Shown: positions 51,169 to 59,045 of the stretch, piece after piece
How the letters are laid out: every line of letters begins with the position of its first letter
How positions within the stretch are numbered: position 1 is the stretch's first letter
From: Actinomycetota bacterium
Lineage (GTDB): Bacteria; Actinomycetota; Actinomycetes; S36-B12; CAIYMF01
Length of the DNA: 64,000 nt
NCBI GenBank assembly: GCA_020161245.1
Contig: JAIUOK010000024.1
Coordinates: 1 to 64,000, forward strand
Direction of reading: 5' to 3'
Made by a program: the position numbers and the translations under genes
The notes under the pieces: generated by a model
Databases searched by the model: none
What the model saw: only the letters and a program-made list of their open reading frames with translations
Told to the model about the DNA's origin: nothing

Positions 51169-52355
51169 CTGCGGACCTCCCACTCCACGCCGTCGGGCGT
51201 GTCGCGCACCTCGATGCCGGCGCCCGCCAGCCCGTCGCGGATGGCGTCGCTGTCGGACCAACGCTTGTCGGCCCGCGCTTGTGCCCGCAACGAGAGAAGC
51301 ACCTCGACCAGGGGACGCACAGTCTCCGTGACGTCGACCGGCTCGCCCACCGAGGCGCCGACCCGTGCGATGAGCGAACGAACCTCGGCGCGCTCGGTGT
51401 CGGACTCCGCCAGCCGCTCGAGCTCGCCCACCGCCGCCAGTGCGCCGGCGACGTCGCCCTCGGCGAGCGCCGCGTCGACGGCGGAGGAGTCGAGCGACGA
51501 CGGCGCTGCGGTGGCGACAGGCTCCGGCGTCGCGGCCCCCGAGCCCCGCCCGTGCTCGGCGATCTGGTCGATCGTGAGGCGCTCGCCGGTGGGCACGACC
51601 CACTCGTCGCCGTGCACGCGGACGACGACGGTGCCGCGTCCGACGACCTCGCAGTCGCCGGTGTCGAGATCCATGACCAGGCCGGTGTGCTCGTCGACGC
51701 CGAGCACGAAGACGCCGTCGGGCAGCTGGTCCTCGAGCATCACCAGCCGGCGCTCGCCCTGCCAGCAGAAGCGGGTGTCGTGCGTGCCGCCCTCCGCGTT
51801 GTTCCAGTGCGGAACCACGGCTGCGGTGAGCCCGGTCGCCCGGCCGACGACGTCGAGGCCCTCGAGCCAGAACGGCGCCTCGCCCACCTTGTAGACCTCG
51901 TACACCGGGATGGTCAGCGCGCCGAGCGTGAGCGCGGCCGCGGAGGCGAACGTGACGGCGCCGCCCTCGGCGAGCCGTGCGTGCAGCGCCTCGGGCACCG
52001 CGCTTCCCTTCCACGTGCGCAGGGCGTACGACGGCGAGCCGGGCCCGGCGAAGACCCAGTCGGCCGCGCGCAGGCGTGCCATCTCCTGCGCGTGGGCGGC
52101 GGCGTCGGCGGGCGGCGCCGACCGGAACGACACGACGTCGACCTCGCGGCCGACGCTGTCGCGGAAGTACTGCTGGGCCTTCTCGGTCAGCTCGTCGGCG
52201 TTCTCCTGGAACCCGTAGGGGGAGTCCAGGAGCACGGCCCGGACATCGGTGCCGAGGCGGGCGAAGGTCTTCTGATGGGGGGTGACCATCGTGGGGCTGG
52301 TCTCTCCCGAGCCCAGGATGGTGAGGACGCGCGTCACCGCGTCATCCTCGCCCAT
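51165..52355 (-). CDS. S51-like protein fused to a cysteinyl-tRNA synthetase-type C-terminal domain
   Basis: A 396-residue protein. The first 240 or so residues resemble peptidase S51: I-L-G-S-G-E-T-S near 13, S-P-Y-G-F-Q-E-N near 45, G-P-G-S-P-S-Y near 104, and F-A-S-A-A-A-L near 136 where family members have G-x-S-A-G-A. The last 50 residues (S-L-R-A-Q-A-R-A-D-K-R-W-S-D-S-D ... D-T-P-D-G-V-E-W) match the tail of CysRS that reads R-x-x-A-R-x-x-K-x-W-x-x-A-D. No Rossmann or HIGH/KMSKS motifs exist, so it is not a synthetase. The altered elbow may mean lost or changed catalysis. GTG 52337 is an alternative start. Confidence 0.8.
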   Translation of the reverse strand: MGEDDAVTRVLTILGSGETSPTMVTPHQKTFARLGTDVRAVLLDSPYGFQENADELTEKAQQYFRDSVGREVDVVSFRSAPPADAAAHAQEMARLRAADWVFAGPGSPSYALRTWKGSAVPEALHARLAEGGAVTFASAAALTLGALTIPVYEVYKVGEAPFWLEGLDVVGRATGLTAAVVPHWNNAEGGTHDTRFCWQGERRLVMLEDQLPDGVFVLGVDEHTGLVMDLDTGDCEVVGRGTVVVRVHGDEWVVPTGERLTIDQIAEHGRGSGAATPEPVATAAPSSLDSSAVDAALAEGDVAGALAAVGELERLAESDTERAEVRSLIARVGASVGEPVDVTETVRPLVEVLLSLRAQARADKRWSDSDAIRDGLAGAGIEVRDTPDGVEWEVRR

Positions 52356-52399
52356 CAGCCACCCCTGCGCCTGCTCGACCGCCGACGGATCCGGAGGAG

Positions 52400-53101
52400 T
52401 CAGCCCGCGAAGCCCATCTGCCGCGCCGACATCCGCGCGACGTGGTCGAAGTACGCGTGCGGGTCGTCGATGGTCGCGTTGAACTGGCCGTCGAGCTCCA
52501 GCGTGACGTGCCCGAAGATCTGCGTGCGGGCCATGAGGCCGGCCACGAGGTAGGAGTCGGGCACGGGCACGGGGATGAAGGCCTTGAGGCTGCGCATCGA
52601 CCGCGAGACCTTGCGCGGCACCTCCTCGGCGGGCGGCAGGACACCGGCCATGAGGGCCTCGACGAGCAGCCGGGTCATCGTCACCGAGGCGCGCGTGCCC
52701 GGGCCGATGGTGTCGTCGGGCGCCGCGTACCCGGGCACGGGGGAGCCGTAGATGAGCGCCCACTCGTGGGGATGGGCCAGCCCCCAGTCGCGGATCGCAT
52801 GCGACACCGCCATCCAGCGGCCGACGAAGTCCTCGCGCGGCCGGCTCGCGTCGGCGGCGTCGACGGCGTCACCGAGGGCGTCGTACGCCTCGATGATGAG
52901 CCGCGTGAGCAGGTCGTCGCGGCTGGGGAAGTAGCGGTAGACCGCGCTGCTCACCATGCCGAGGTCGCGCGCCACCGCGCGCAGGCTGATCGCCGCCGCA
53001 CCCTCGGCAGCCATCTGGCGCCGGGCCGACGCCAGGATCTCGGCGGTGATCTCGGCGCGGGCGCGCTCGCGCGCGGTGCGGGGGAGGGCGGTGTCGGTCA
53101 C
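52400..53101 (-). CDS. TetR/AcrR family regulator with WHG-type C-terminal domain
   Basis: A 233-residue regulator. The helix-turn-helix is I-S-L-R-A-V-A-R-D-L-G-M-V-S-S-A-V-Y-R-Y-F-P-S-R-D-D-L near residues 40-66. The C-terminal domain contains W-A-L-I-Y-G-S-P-V-P-G-Y, characteristic of the WHG branch. GTG 53101 opens the frame; a good ribosome-binding site is missing. It diverges from an epimerase-like gene, and two identical boxes flank that gene's promoter, so it probably represses it. Confidence 0.9.
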   Translation of the reverse strand: MTDTALPRTARERARAEITAEILASARRQMAAEGAAAISLRAVARDLGMVSSAVYRYFPSRDDLLTRLIIEAYDALGDAVDAADASRPREDFVGRWMAVSHAIRDWGLAHPHEWALIYGSPVPGYAAPDDTIGPGTRASVTMTRLLVEALMAGVLPPAEEVPRKVSRSMRSLKAFIPVPVPDSYLVAGLMARTQIFGHVTLELDGQFNATIDDPHAYFDHVARMSARQMGFAG

Positions 53102-53141
53102 GCGGCCAGCATGCCAGATCCGAGATCGGGTGTCAGGAACG

Positions 53142-53197
53142 AGAGCAGTGCTCTTGACAGCGATCAGTGCACCGATCCATAGTGTGAGCAGTGCTCT
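53142..53197 (+). promoter_or_regulatory. Promoter flanked by twin TetR-type operators
   Basis: TTGACA (53154-53159) and CATAGT (53178-53183) are 18 bp apart. The core GAGCAGTGCTC occurs in AGAGCAGTGCTCT at 53142-53154 and in TGAGCAGTGCTCT at 53185-53197, centre to centre 43 bp (about four turns). One box touches the -35 and the other covers the expected transcription start near 53190. A textbook repression design. Confidence 0.78.
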
Positions 53198-53234
53198 CGG
53201 AACTGCCGCGGGCAACGAACCCCGGGAGGGGACC

Positions 53235-54164
53235 ATGAGCCGCACCCACCTCGTCGTCGGAGCGGGCCCCATCGGGTCCGCCGTCGCCCGCCGCGCCCTC
53301 GCCGCCGGCGACCGCGTCCGCGTCGTCACCCGGTCCGGGTCGGGCCCCGAGGGCGCCGAGCGCATCGCCGCCGACGCCTCGGACGCCGCACGGATGGGCG
53401 AGCTCGCCGTCGGCGCCGACGTCGTCTACAACTGCGCGAACCCCCCGTACCACCGCTGGCCCGAGGAGTTCCCGCCGATCCAGGCCTCGCTGCTCGCCGC
53501 CGCCGAGAAGGCCGGCGCCGTGCTCGTGTCGACGTCGAACCTCTACGCCTACGGCCCCGTCGACCGGCCCATGACCGAGGACATGCCGCTTGAGGCGACC
53601 TACGCCAAGGGCCGGGTGCGCGCGCAGATGTGGCGCGACCTGCTCACCGCCCACCAGTCGGGGGCCGTCCGGGTCGCCGAGGCCCGGGGCGCCGACTACG
53701 TCGGCCCAGGTTCGGAGAGCCACCTCGGCGACCGGGTGATGCCCAAGGTGCTCGCCGGCAGGAAGGCGCAGGTCATGCCGAGCCTCGACAGCCGCCACAC
53801 GTGGACCTACACCGAGGACATGGCGATGACGCTGGTCGCTCTCGGCGCCGATGAGCGCGCCTGGGGACGTGCCTGGCACGTGCCCAGCGCCCTGGAGATG
53901 TCGCAGCGCGAGGCGATCACGCGGCTCGCCGAGATGGCCGGCGCCCCGGCCCCGAAGCTGTCCGAGGTCGCGCCGTGGATGATCCGCGCGCTCGGCGTCG
54001 TCAGCCCGGTGATGCGCGAGCTCCCCGAGGTCGCCTACCAGATGCGCGACGACTTCCTGATGGACTCCAGCGCCGCGCAGCGCGAGCTCGGTCTCGTCCC
54101 GACACCGGCCGACGACGTCCTCGGGGCGCACCTCGGCCAGTTCCTGCACGCACACGCAGCCTGA
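53235..54164 (+). CDS. NAD-dependent epimerase/dehydratase family protein
   Basis: A 309-residue Rossmann-fold protein with the nucleotide motif V-V-G-A-G-P-I-G-S-A-V-A near residue 7 and V-Y-N-C-A-N-P-P-Y near 64. The expected Y-x-x-x-K pair appears as Y-A-K-G with a Tyr at about 117, so it is an atypical short-chain dehydrogenase-like enzyme. GGGAGGGG precedes ATG 53235. Its own strong promoter is bracketed by twin operators, so it should be inducible through the divergent TetR. Substrate unknown; a role in xenobiotic or aldehyde handling is possible. Confidence 0.85.
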   Translation: MSRTHLVVGAGPIGSAVARRALAAGDRVRVVTRSGSGPEGAERIAADASDAARMGELAVGADVVYNCANPPYHRWPEEFPPIQASLLAAAEKAGAVLVSTSNLYAYGPVDRPMTEDMPLEATYAKGRVRAQMWRDLLTAHQSGAVRVAEARGADYVGPGSESHLGDRVMPKVLAGRKAQVMPSLDSRHTWTYTEDMAMTLVALGADERAWGRAWHVPSALEMSQREAITRLAEMAGAPAPKLSEVAPWMIRALGVVSPVMRELPEVAYQMRDDFLMDSSAAQRELGLVPTPADDVLGAHLGQFLHAHAA

Positions 54165-54170
54165 CGCCTG

Positions 54171-54204
54171 CCCTCCGCGGCGCGGCTCGGCGCGCTGCGG
54201 AGGG
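54171..54204 (+). terminator. Hairpin after the epimerase-like gene
   Basis: An eight-bp stem (CCCTCCGC / GCGGAGGG) with further GC pairing inside lies seven bases after the stop, so the MFS gene that follows is probably a separate transcript. Confidence 0.55.
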
Positions 54205-54235
54205 TCGTGGCCTGCGATGTGGGAGCCTCGCGCGC

Positions 54236-55426
54236 GTGGAGCACGCACTCGACCTGCGCCGGGCCCGCCTGGCCGTCACCTATGCGTTCATCGTGCAGGG
54301 CGTGTGCTTCGCCGCCCTGGTGACGCGCATCCCCACGCTCAAGGAGCGCTTCGATCTGTCCGACGGCGAGCTCGGCCTCATGGTCGGGCTGGTGCCGATC
54401 ATCGCCGGCGTGGGCAGCGTGGTCGCCGGAGCCGTCTCGCCGCACCGCGGCAGCCGCATCGTGCTGCGCGCGATGGGACCGGTCGTCCCCCTCGGCCTCG
54501 TGCTCGTCGGCCTCGCGCAGTCGATCCCGATGCTGCTGGTCGGCCTCGTCGTCGTCGGGTTCGGGCTCGGCTCGGTCGACGCCTCCATGAACATCCAGGG
54601 CGTGCGGGTGCAGGACGACCTCGGCCGCAGCGTCGTCGCGTCGTACTACGCCGCGTTCAGCCTCGCCGGGCTCGTGGGCGCCGTGCTGGCGTCGTTCGCG
54701 GCCGACTCGTCGCTGTCGCTCGCCGCGTTCTTCGCGATCATCGCCGTCGTGCTCATCCCGGGCCAGCTCGCGCTCGGGCACCTGCTGCTTCCCGGCCACC
54801 CGAGCGAGCAGGCCGTGCGCTCCGAGGCGGGCCACATCACGTGGCGGCCGGTGATCCTGGTCGGCATCGCCCTCATGTGCGTGTACATCGCCGACTCGGG
54901 CGCCTCCAACTGGTCGGCCGTGTACCTCAACGACGGCCTGGGCAGCAGCGAGCAGACCGCGGCGCTCGCCTACGGCGTGTACGCCTTCATGACGATGGTC
55001 GGCCGCATCGTGGTCGACCGCTACGTCGACCGGATCGGACCCGTCCCGCTCGTGCGCATCGGCGGCCTGGTCGCGGTCGCTGCAGCGCTGGGCCTGGCGC
55101 TCGCGCCGTCGCCGCTCTGGGCGCTGATCGCCTTCGGCGTCCTCGGTCTGGGCATCTGCCCGGCGATCCCGCTCGCGTTCAGCGCGGCGGCGTCGCACGA
55201 CAAGACGGCGTCGGGCGTCGCGGTCGCCCGCGTCAACGTCTTCAACTACGCCGGGTTCGTCGTCGGCGCGCCGCTCATCGGCGGCATCGCCGAGGGTGTC
55301 GGGCTGCGGTGGGCCTTCTTCGCGCTCGTGCCCGTGCTTCTCGTCGTCCCGCTGCTCGCGCGCCACTTCCGCATCGCCCCCCACCAGGCGCCGGACGACG
55401 TCGTCGACGGCGCCGTCCCGGCCTGA
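54236..55426 (+). CDS. MFS transporter
   Basis: A 396-residue major facilitator protein with about twelve helices. The first loop carries T-R-I-P-T-L-K-E-R-F-D-L-S-D-G-E-L-G and helix 4 has G-L-G-S-V-D-A-S-M-N; both are typical of the YbjJ/FucP-like branch with sugar or small-molecule substrates. GTG 54236 was preferred because the conserved start follows at once; the ribosome-binding site is poor. It converges with the DEAD-box gene 14 bp away. Confidence 0.88.
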   Translation: MEHALDLRRARLAVTYAFIVQGVCFAALVTRIPTLKERFDLSDGELGLMVGLVPIIAGVGSVVAGAVSPHRGSRIVLRAMGPVVPLGLVLVGLAQSIPMLLVGLVVVGFGLGSVDASMNIQGVRVQDDLGRSVVASYYAAFSLAGLVGAVLASFAADSSLSLAAFFAIIAVVLIPGQLALGHLLLPGHPSEQAVRSEAGHITWRPVILVGIALMCVYIADSGASNWSAVYLNDGLGSSEQTAALAYGVYAFMTMVGRIVVDRYVDRIGPVPLVRIGGLVAVAAALGLALAPSPLWALIAFGVLGLGICPAIPLAFSAAASHDKTASGVAVARVNVFNYAGFVVGAPLIGGIAEGVGLRWAFFALVPVLLVVPLLARHFRIAPHQAPDDVVDGAVPA

Positions 55427-55440
55427 GGAGGGCTGCTGGG

Positions 55441-56706
55441 TCAGCGTGAGGCGGCGCGGGCCTCGGCCGCCGTGCGCGAGCCGGTGAGCTCGACGAGGCG
55501 CTCGTGGCCCGGGACGACCTCGTGCTCGGTGGCCGAGACGCCGGCGCGCTCATGCAGACGCTGCAGGCCCTTGCGCTGGTTGCGCAGCACGATCGTGACG
55601 ACGCGGCCCTCGGCACCGGCACGGGCGGTGCGCCCGGCGCGGTGCAGGTAGGCCTTGGGGTCCTCCGGCGGGTCGACGTGGACGACGAGCGAGATGTCGT
55701 CGACGTGGATGCCGCGGGCAGCGACGTCGGTGGCGACCAGGACGTCGATGCGGCCCTCCTTGAACTCCGCCATCGTGCGCGTGCGGGCGTACTGCGACAT
55801 GCCGCCGTGCAGGGCCTTGGCGTTGACGCCACGGTCGGCGATGTTGCCGGCCACGCGCTCGGCGCCGAGCTGCGAGCGGACGAACATGATCGTGCGGCCG
55901 TCGCGGCGCGCGATCTCGGTAGCGATGACGGCCTTGTCCTCGCGGTTCACGACGAGCACGTGGTGCTCCATCGTGTCGACCGGAGAGGTCTCGGGCGCGA
56001 GCTCGTGGCGCACCGGGTCGTGCATGTGCTCGCGCACGATGGTGTCGACGTCGCCGTCGAGCGTGGCCGAGAAGAGCAGCGTCTGCGCGGCGGGCGAGCA
56101 CTGCTCGAGCAGCGCGGTGACCTCGGGCAGGAAGCCCATGTCGCACATCTGGTCGGCCTCGTCGAGGACGACCATCTCGACCTCGTCGAGCGAGCAGGCG
56201 CCCTGACGGATGAGGTCGGCAAGGCGGCCCGGGGTCGCGACGATGACGTCGACGCCGCGCTGCAGTGCGTAGATCTGCTTGGGCATCGACGTGCCGCCGA
56301 CGACGGTCTTGAAGTGCAGGCCGAGCGCGCGGCCGAGCGGCTCGAGGCCGTCGTTGACCTGCATCGCGAGCTCGCGCGTCGGGACGAGGATCACCGCGCG
56401 CGGGTGCTTGGGGTTCGCGGGCATCTGGGCGACGCGGGCGAGGACGGGCAGGCCGAAGGCCAGGGTCTTGCCGGAGCCGGTGCTGCCGCGGCCGAGGAGG
56501 TCCTGGCCGGCGAGGGCGTCCGGGATGGTCTCGGCCTGGATCGGGAACGGCGCGGTGATGCCTGCCTTCGCGAGGGCGGCGACGAGGGGCGCCGGCAGGC
56601 CGAGCGACTCGAAGGTCGGCTCGTCGAGGGCGGGCGCGGCGGGGATGACGACGGCATGCGTCGTCCGGTCGAGCAGGGTGGTCACAGGGGATCCAGACAG
56701 GGTCAT
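55441..56706 (-). CDS. DEAD-box ATP-dependent RNA helicase
   Basis: A 421-residue helicase with the full motif set: the Q motif region P-F-P-I-Q-A-E-T-I, motif I G-S-T-G-S-G-K-T, Ia P-T-R-E-L, Ib T-P-G-R, II D-E-A-D, III S-A-T, V A-T-D-V-A-A-R-G and VI H-R-A-G-R-T-A-R. The C-terminal tail is short, without the RNA-binding extension of DeaD/CsdA; it is of the RhlE-like size. It probably remodels RNA during cold or ribosome assembly. ATG 56706 lacks a ribosome-binding site; GTG 56685 (V-T-T-L-L-D) is a good alternative. A structured 5' leader precedes it. Confidence 0.92.
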   Translation of the reverse strand: MTLSGSPVTTLLDRTTHAVVIPAAPALDEPTFESLGLPAPLVAALAKAGITAPFPIQAETIPDALAGQDLLGRGSTGSGKTLAFGLPVLARVAQMPANPKHPRAVILVPTRELAMQVNDGLEPLGRALGLHFKTVVGGTSMPKQIYALQRGVDVIVATPGRLADLIRQGACSLDEVEMVVLDEADQMCDMGFLPEVTALLEQCSPAAQTLLFSATLDGDVDTIVREHMHDPVRHELAPETSPVDTMEHHVLVVNREDKAVIATEIARRDGRTIMFVRSQLGAERVAGNIADRGVNAKALHGGMSQYARTRTMAEFKEGRIDVLVATDVAARGIHVDDISLVVHVDPPEDPKAYLHRAGRTARAGAEGRVVTIVLRNQRKGLQRLHERAGVSATEHEVVPGHERLVELTGSRTAAEARAASR

Positions 56707-56940
56707 CGAACGCGGTACGCGTCAATGAAGTCTTCCCAGGCGAGCCCGTCAGCGGGCTCTGTGACGCGAATGAGTCTCCAGGGTAGGGGCTCGACCCCCG
56801 TTCCACCGAATCGCGACGGCGGCTCCACGCTCACGTGGAGACGCACCTCACCCCGCTGCAGTACGCGAGTAACCGGCGAACTGGTCGCTTTCGGGGCTCG
56901 GTTCACGACACTGACGGCGGTTACTCGCGGAGCGTCAGTG
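56707..56940 (-). promoter_or_regulatory. Structured 5' leader RNA upstream of the DEAD-box helicase gene (candidate cis-regulatory RNA)
   Basis: On the minus strand this gap can form at least four perfect hairpins: 56909-56940 (8-bp stem, 16-base loop), 56823-56840 (7 bp), 56786-56798 (4 bp) and 56742-56759 (7 bp). A 12-base stretch inside the first loop (56918-56929) is perfectly complementary to 56864-56875, giving either a pseudoknot or a competing long stem. A 67-codon open frame here has poor codon use for this genome and was not called. The transcription start is not identified; the first stem includes the stop codon of the gene upstream, so the RNA might also be part of read-through. 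Confidence 0.55.
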
Positions 56941-58569
56941 CTCGTTCCAGCGCGGCGACTGGGTGCGGGGCGGGGTGAAGCAGGCGTCGAGGACGACCAT
57001 GCGCTGCTCGCCGCGCGCGACGCCGTCGAACGCCTCGTGCAGTGCGACGGCGAGGCCCTCGCCGGGGTCGGAGGTGCGCGCGAAGCCCCAGCCGTACGCC
57101 TGCGCTAGCAGGCCCCAGTCCGGTGCGACGAGGTCGACGCCGCGCTCCGGGTCGCCCGCCACCTGCTGGTCGTAGCGCAGCATCCCGTAGCCGCCGTCGT
57201 CGACGAGCAGCAGCACGACGGGCAGCCGCTCCTGCACGAACGTCGCGAGCTCGCCGATACCCATCGCGGCGCCGCCGTCGCCGACCACCGCGAGGGTGGG
57301 ACGGCCCAGCGCGGCAGGCCCGATCGACGCCGGAAGTCCGAAGCCGAGCGTGCCCCAGCCGATCGGGTGCACCAGGCGGCGCGGCCGTGGCTGGTAGGTC
57401 TGGCCGGTCCAGTAGCCCGCCACGCACATGTCGATGACCACCGACGCGTCCGCAGGCACCGCCGTCTCGATGGTCTGCAGGAACACCGACGCGTCCGCGG
57501 TCCGAGGGTTGGCGGCGATCTCCGCGCGCGACTCAGCCGTCAGACCGGCGCCGTCCGGGGCCGGCTGCGGCTCCCGGTCGCCGAGCGCGTCGGCCAGGAC
57601 GCGGACCGCCGACGGCACGTGGCCGCAGACCTTGGCCTCGAGCGGCCAGTCGCCGAGGCTCAGCGACGCGTCGTCGACGACCGCGACGACGCTCGAAGGG
57701 CGCGGCATCCGCCAGTTGCGCGTCGTCATGCCGTGCAGGTCGTCGCCGATCACCAGCAGGACGTCGCGCTCGGCGAGGGCCCGCGCGACGGGCGGCTCGT
57801 GCGGCGGGGCCTGCACGGTGCCGGCGTAGTCCGCGAGCAGGCCGCGCGCCTGGTACGTCGGGACGACGAGGGCGCCGAGCCTCTCGGCGAGACGTCCGAT
57901 CTGCGCCTCGGCCGCGACCGCGCGCGCACCGGCCCAGATGACGACGCTGCGCCCCCGCAGCGCGGCTGCGGCTGCCTCGACGTCGTCGTGCGCCGGCTCC
58001 GGCAGCCGCAGCCGGATCGGCTCGGCGGCAGGGCCGGAGTACTCCTCGTGCAGGACGTCGGACGGGACGCCGAGGTAGGTCGGACGACCGGTGGTCAGCG
58101 AGTGGGCGACGAGGCGCGGGAGCGCCGCGACGGCGTCCGCCGCGTCGGTCGCGGAGTGGGCCATCGCGCCGAAGCCCTCGGACACCATCGCGGCCTGGCT
58201 GCGCATGCCGTGCAGCAGCGCGTCGTCCGAGCCGCGGCGCCGACGCGGGGCGAGCGGCGCCTCGCTCGAGATGAGGAGGACGGGCGAGAACGACGCCCAT
58301 GCCTCGCCGAAGGCGGCCAGCGCGTTGGCGAAGCCGGGGCCGGTGGTGGTGAGGACGACGCCGAGCCCGCCGGTCGTGCGCGCTGCGGCGTCGGCGGCGT
58401 ACCCGGCGGCCTGCTCGTGGCGCACGGGCACGATCCGCGGGCGGCCGTCCTGCCCCTCGCCCACCCAGAACGGCAGGTTGTGGACGCCGGGCAGGCCGAA
58501 GCACAGCTCGACGCCGTGCGCCGCCAGCCCGTCGAGCAGCGCGTCCGCCACGGTCCGGTGCTCAGCCAC
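56935..58569 (-). CDS. Thiamine diphosphate-dependent enzyme (acetolactate synthase-like)
   Basis: A 544-residue ThDP enzyme in the usual three domains. The N-terminal part has the catalytic Glu in V-R-H-E-Q-A-A-G-Y-A-A-D near residue 51. The C-terminal ThDP motif runs from G-D-G-G-A-A-M-G to V-D-D-G-G-Y-G, with D-D where N-N/N-D is common. No FAD-specific features stand out, and no small subunit gene (ilvN) is adjacent, so it is more likely a 2-oxo acid decarboxylase or carboligase than biosynthetic IlvB. GTG 58569 has GAGGCGG upstream. Its stop lies in a hairpin that also belongs to the helicase leader. Confidence 0.87.
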   Translation of the reverse strand: MAEHRTVADALLDGLAAHGVELCFGLPGVHNLPFWVGEGQDGRPRIVPVRHEQAAGYAADAAARTTGGLGVVLTTTGPGFANALAAFGEAWASFSPVLLISSEAPLAPRRRRGSDDALLHGMRSQAAMVSEGFGAMAHSATDAADAVAALPRLVAHSLTTGRPTYLGVPSDVLHEEYSGPAAEPIRLRLPEPAHDDVEAAAAALRGRSVVIWAGARAVAAEAQIGRLAERLGALVVPTYQARGLLADYAGTVQAPPHEPPVARALAERDVLLVIGDDLHGMTTRNWRMPRPSSVVAVVDDASLSLGDWPLEAKVCGHVPSAVRVLADALGDREPQPAPDGAGLTAESRAEIAANPRTADASVFLQTIETAVPADASVVIDMCVAGYWTGQTYQPRPRRLVHPIGWGTLGFGLPASIGPAALGRPTLAVVGDGGAAMGIGELATFVQERLPVVLLLVDDGGYGMLRYDQQVAGDPERGVDLVAPDWGLLAQAYGWGFARTSDPGEGLAVALHEAFDGVARGEQRMVVLDACFTPPRTQSPRWNEH

Positions 58570-58687
58570 GCCGCCGCCTCACGTCGTCGTCCGGGCGCCT
58601 CGCCGTCCGCACCCGCTCCCCGGATCGCACCACACCCCGCGCCCCCACGACGCCGACAGTTCCGCAGAGCGGCAAGCATCACGTCCT

Positions 58688-59041
58688 GATGAGGGGTCCC
58701 CATGACCAATAGACCCAGACAAGGAAGCCCCTCACGTCCGTCTGCTTGATCACGTTCCTCGGTCCGTCGGCAGCCCCGGGCGCAGGATCGTGCCATGACC
58801 AAGAACAGGAACGCGCGGGCAGGCGGCGGAGATGCGGTGTACGGGCTCGGGCTCATCGGGGCCCTGGTCTGGTACTGGCAGGCCGCCGACGGCTTCTGGG
58901 ACCACGTCTGGGGGGTGCTCAAGGCGTTCGTATGGCCCGCCTTCGTCGTCTACGACCTGCTGACCCATCTGAGCTGATAGGCCCCCGTACTCCGTGAGTG
59001 GCAGGGATGTACCGGTCTATTGGTCATGGGGACCCCTCATC
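58688..59041. repeat. 354-bp cassette bounded by a perfect 28-bp inverted repeat
   Basis: 58688-58715 is the exact reverse complement of 59014-59041. The 298 bp between them hold one 60-codon gene and little else. The right arm ends four bases from the stop codon of the minus-strand gene at 59046. No target-site duplication is visible at the outer ends (CCT against GAA), and no transposase or recombinase gene lies in the window. The element could be a non-autonomous mobile cassette, an invertible switch, or a pair of shared terminators. Confidence 0.75.
58795..58977 (+). CDS. Small conserved-type membrane protein inside the inverted-repeat cassette
   Basis: A 60-residue protein: a basic N-terminus (M-T-K-N-R-N-A-R), then two hydrophobic segments, Y-G-L-G-L-I-G-A-L-V-W-Y-W and V-L-K-A-F-V-W-P-A-F-V-V-Y-D-L-L, joined by an aromatic turn (A-D-G-F-W-D-H-V-W). 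It is Trp-rich (six). The pattern resembles small uncharacterised membrane proteins widespread in bacteria. AGGAT lies nine bases before ATG 58795. High GC at third positions supports coding. It is the only gene between the two 28-bp arms. Confidence 0.72.
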   Translation: MTKNRNARAGGGDAVYGLGLIGALVWYWQAADGFWDHVWGVLKAFVWPAFVVYDLLTHLS

Positions 59042-59045
59042 GAAC

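Noticed and set aside
51165..52355. A cysteinyl-tRNA synthetase or a broken remnant of one
   Set aside because: Only the C-terminal tail is similar; the rest is an intact S51-like domain, with no HIGH or KMSKS motif and no frameshift.
56780..56815. A tRNA-like 3' end (GGGG-CTCGA-CCCC followed by TTCCACCG)
   Set aside because: No matching acceptor, D or anticodon arms can be drawn around it; it is one hairpin of the helicase leader.
56703..56906. A 67-codon minus-strand open frame whose stop overlaps the helicase ATG
   Set aside because: About 30 % of its third positions are A or T and it uses rare codons (AGA, CTA, AAA, GTA), unlike every real gene here. It lacks a ribosome-binding site and lies on the stems of the leader RNA.
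58688..59041. A complete insertion sequence
   Set aside because: The inverted ends are present, but there is no transposase and no target-site duplication, and the cargo is a 60-residue membrane protein.
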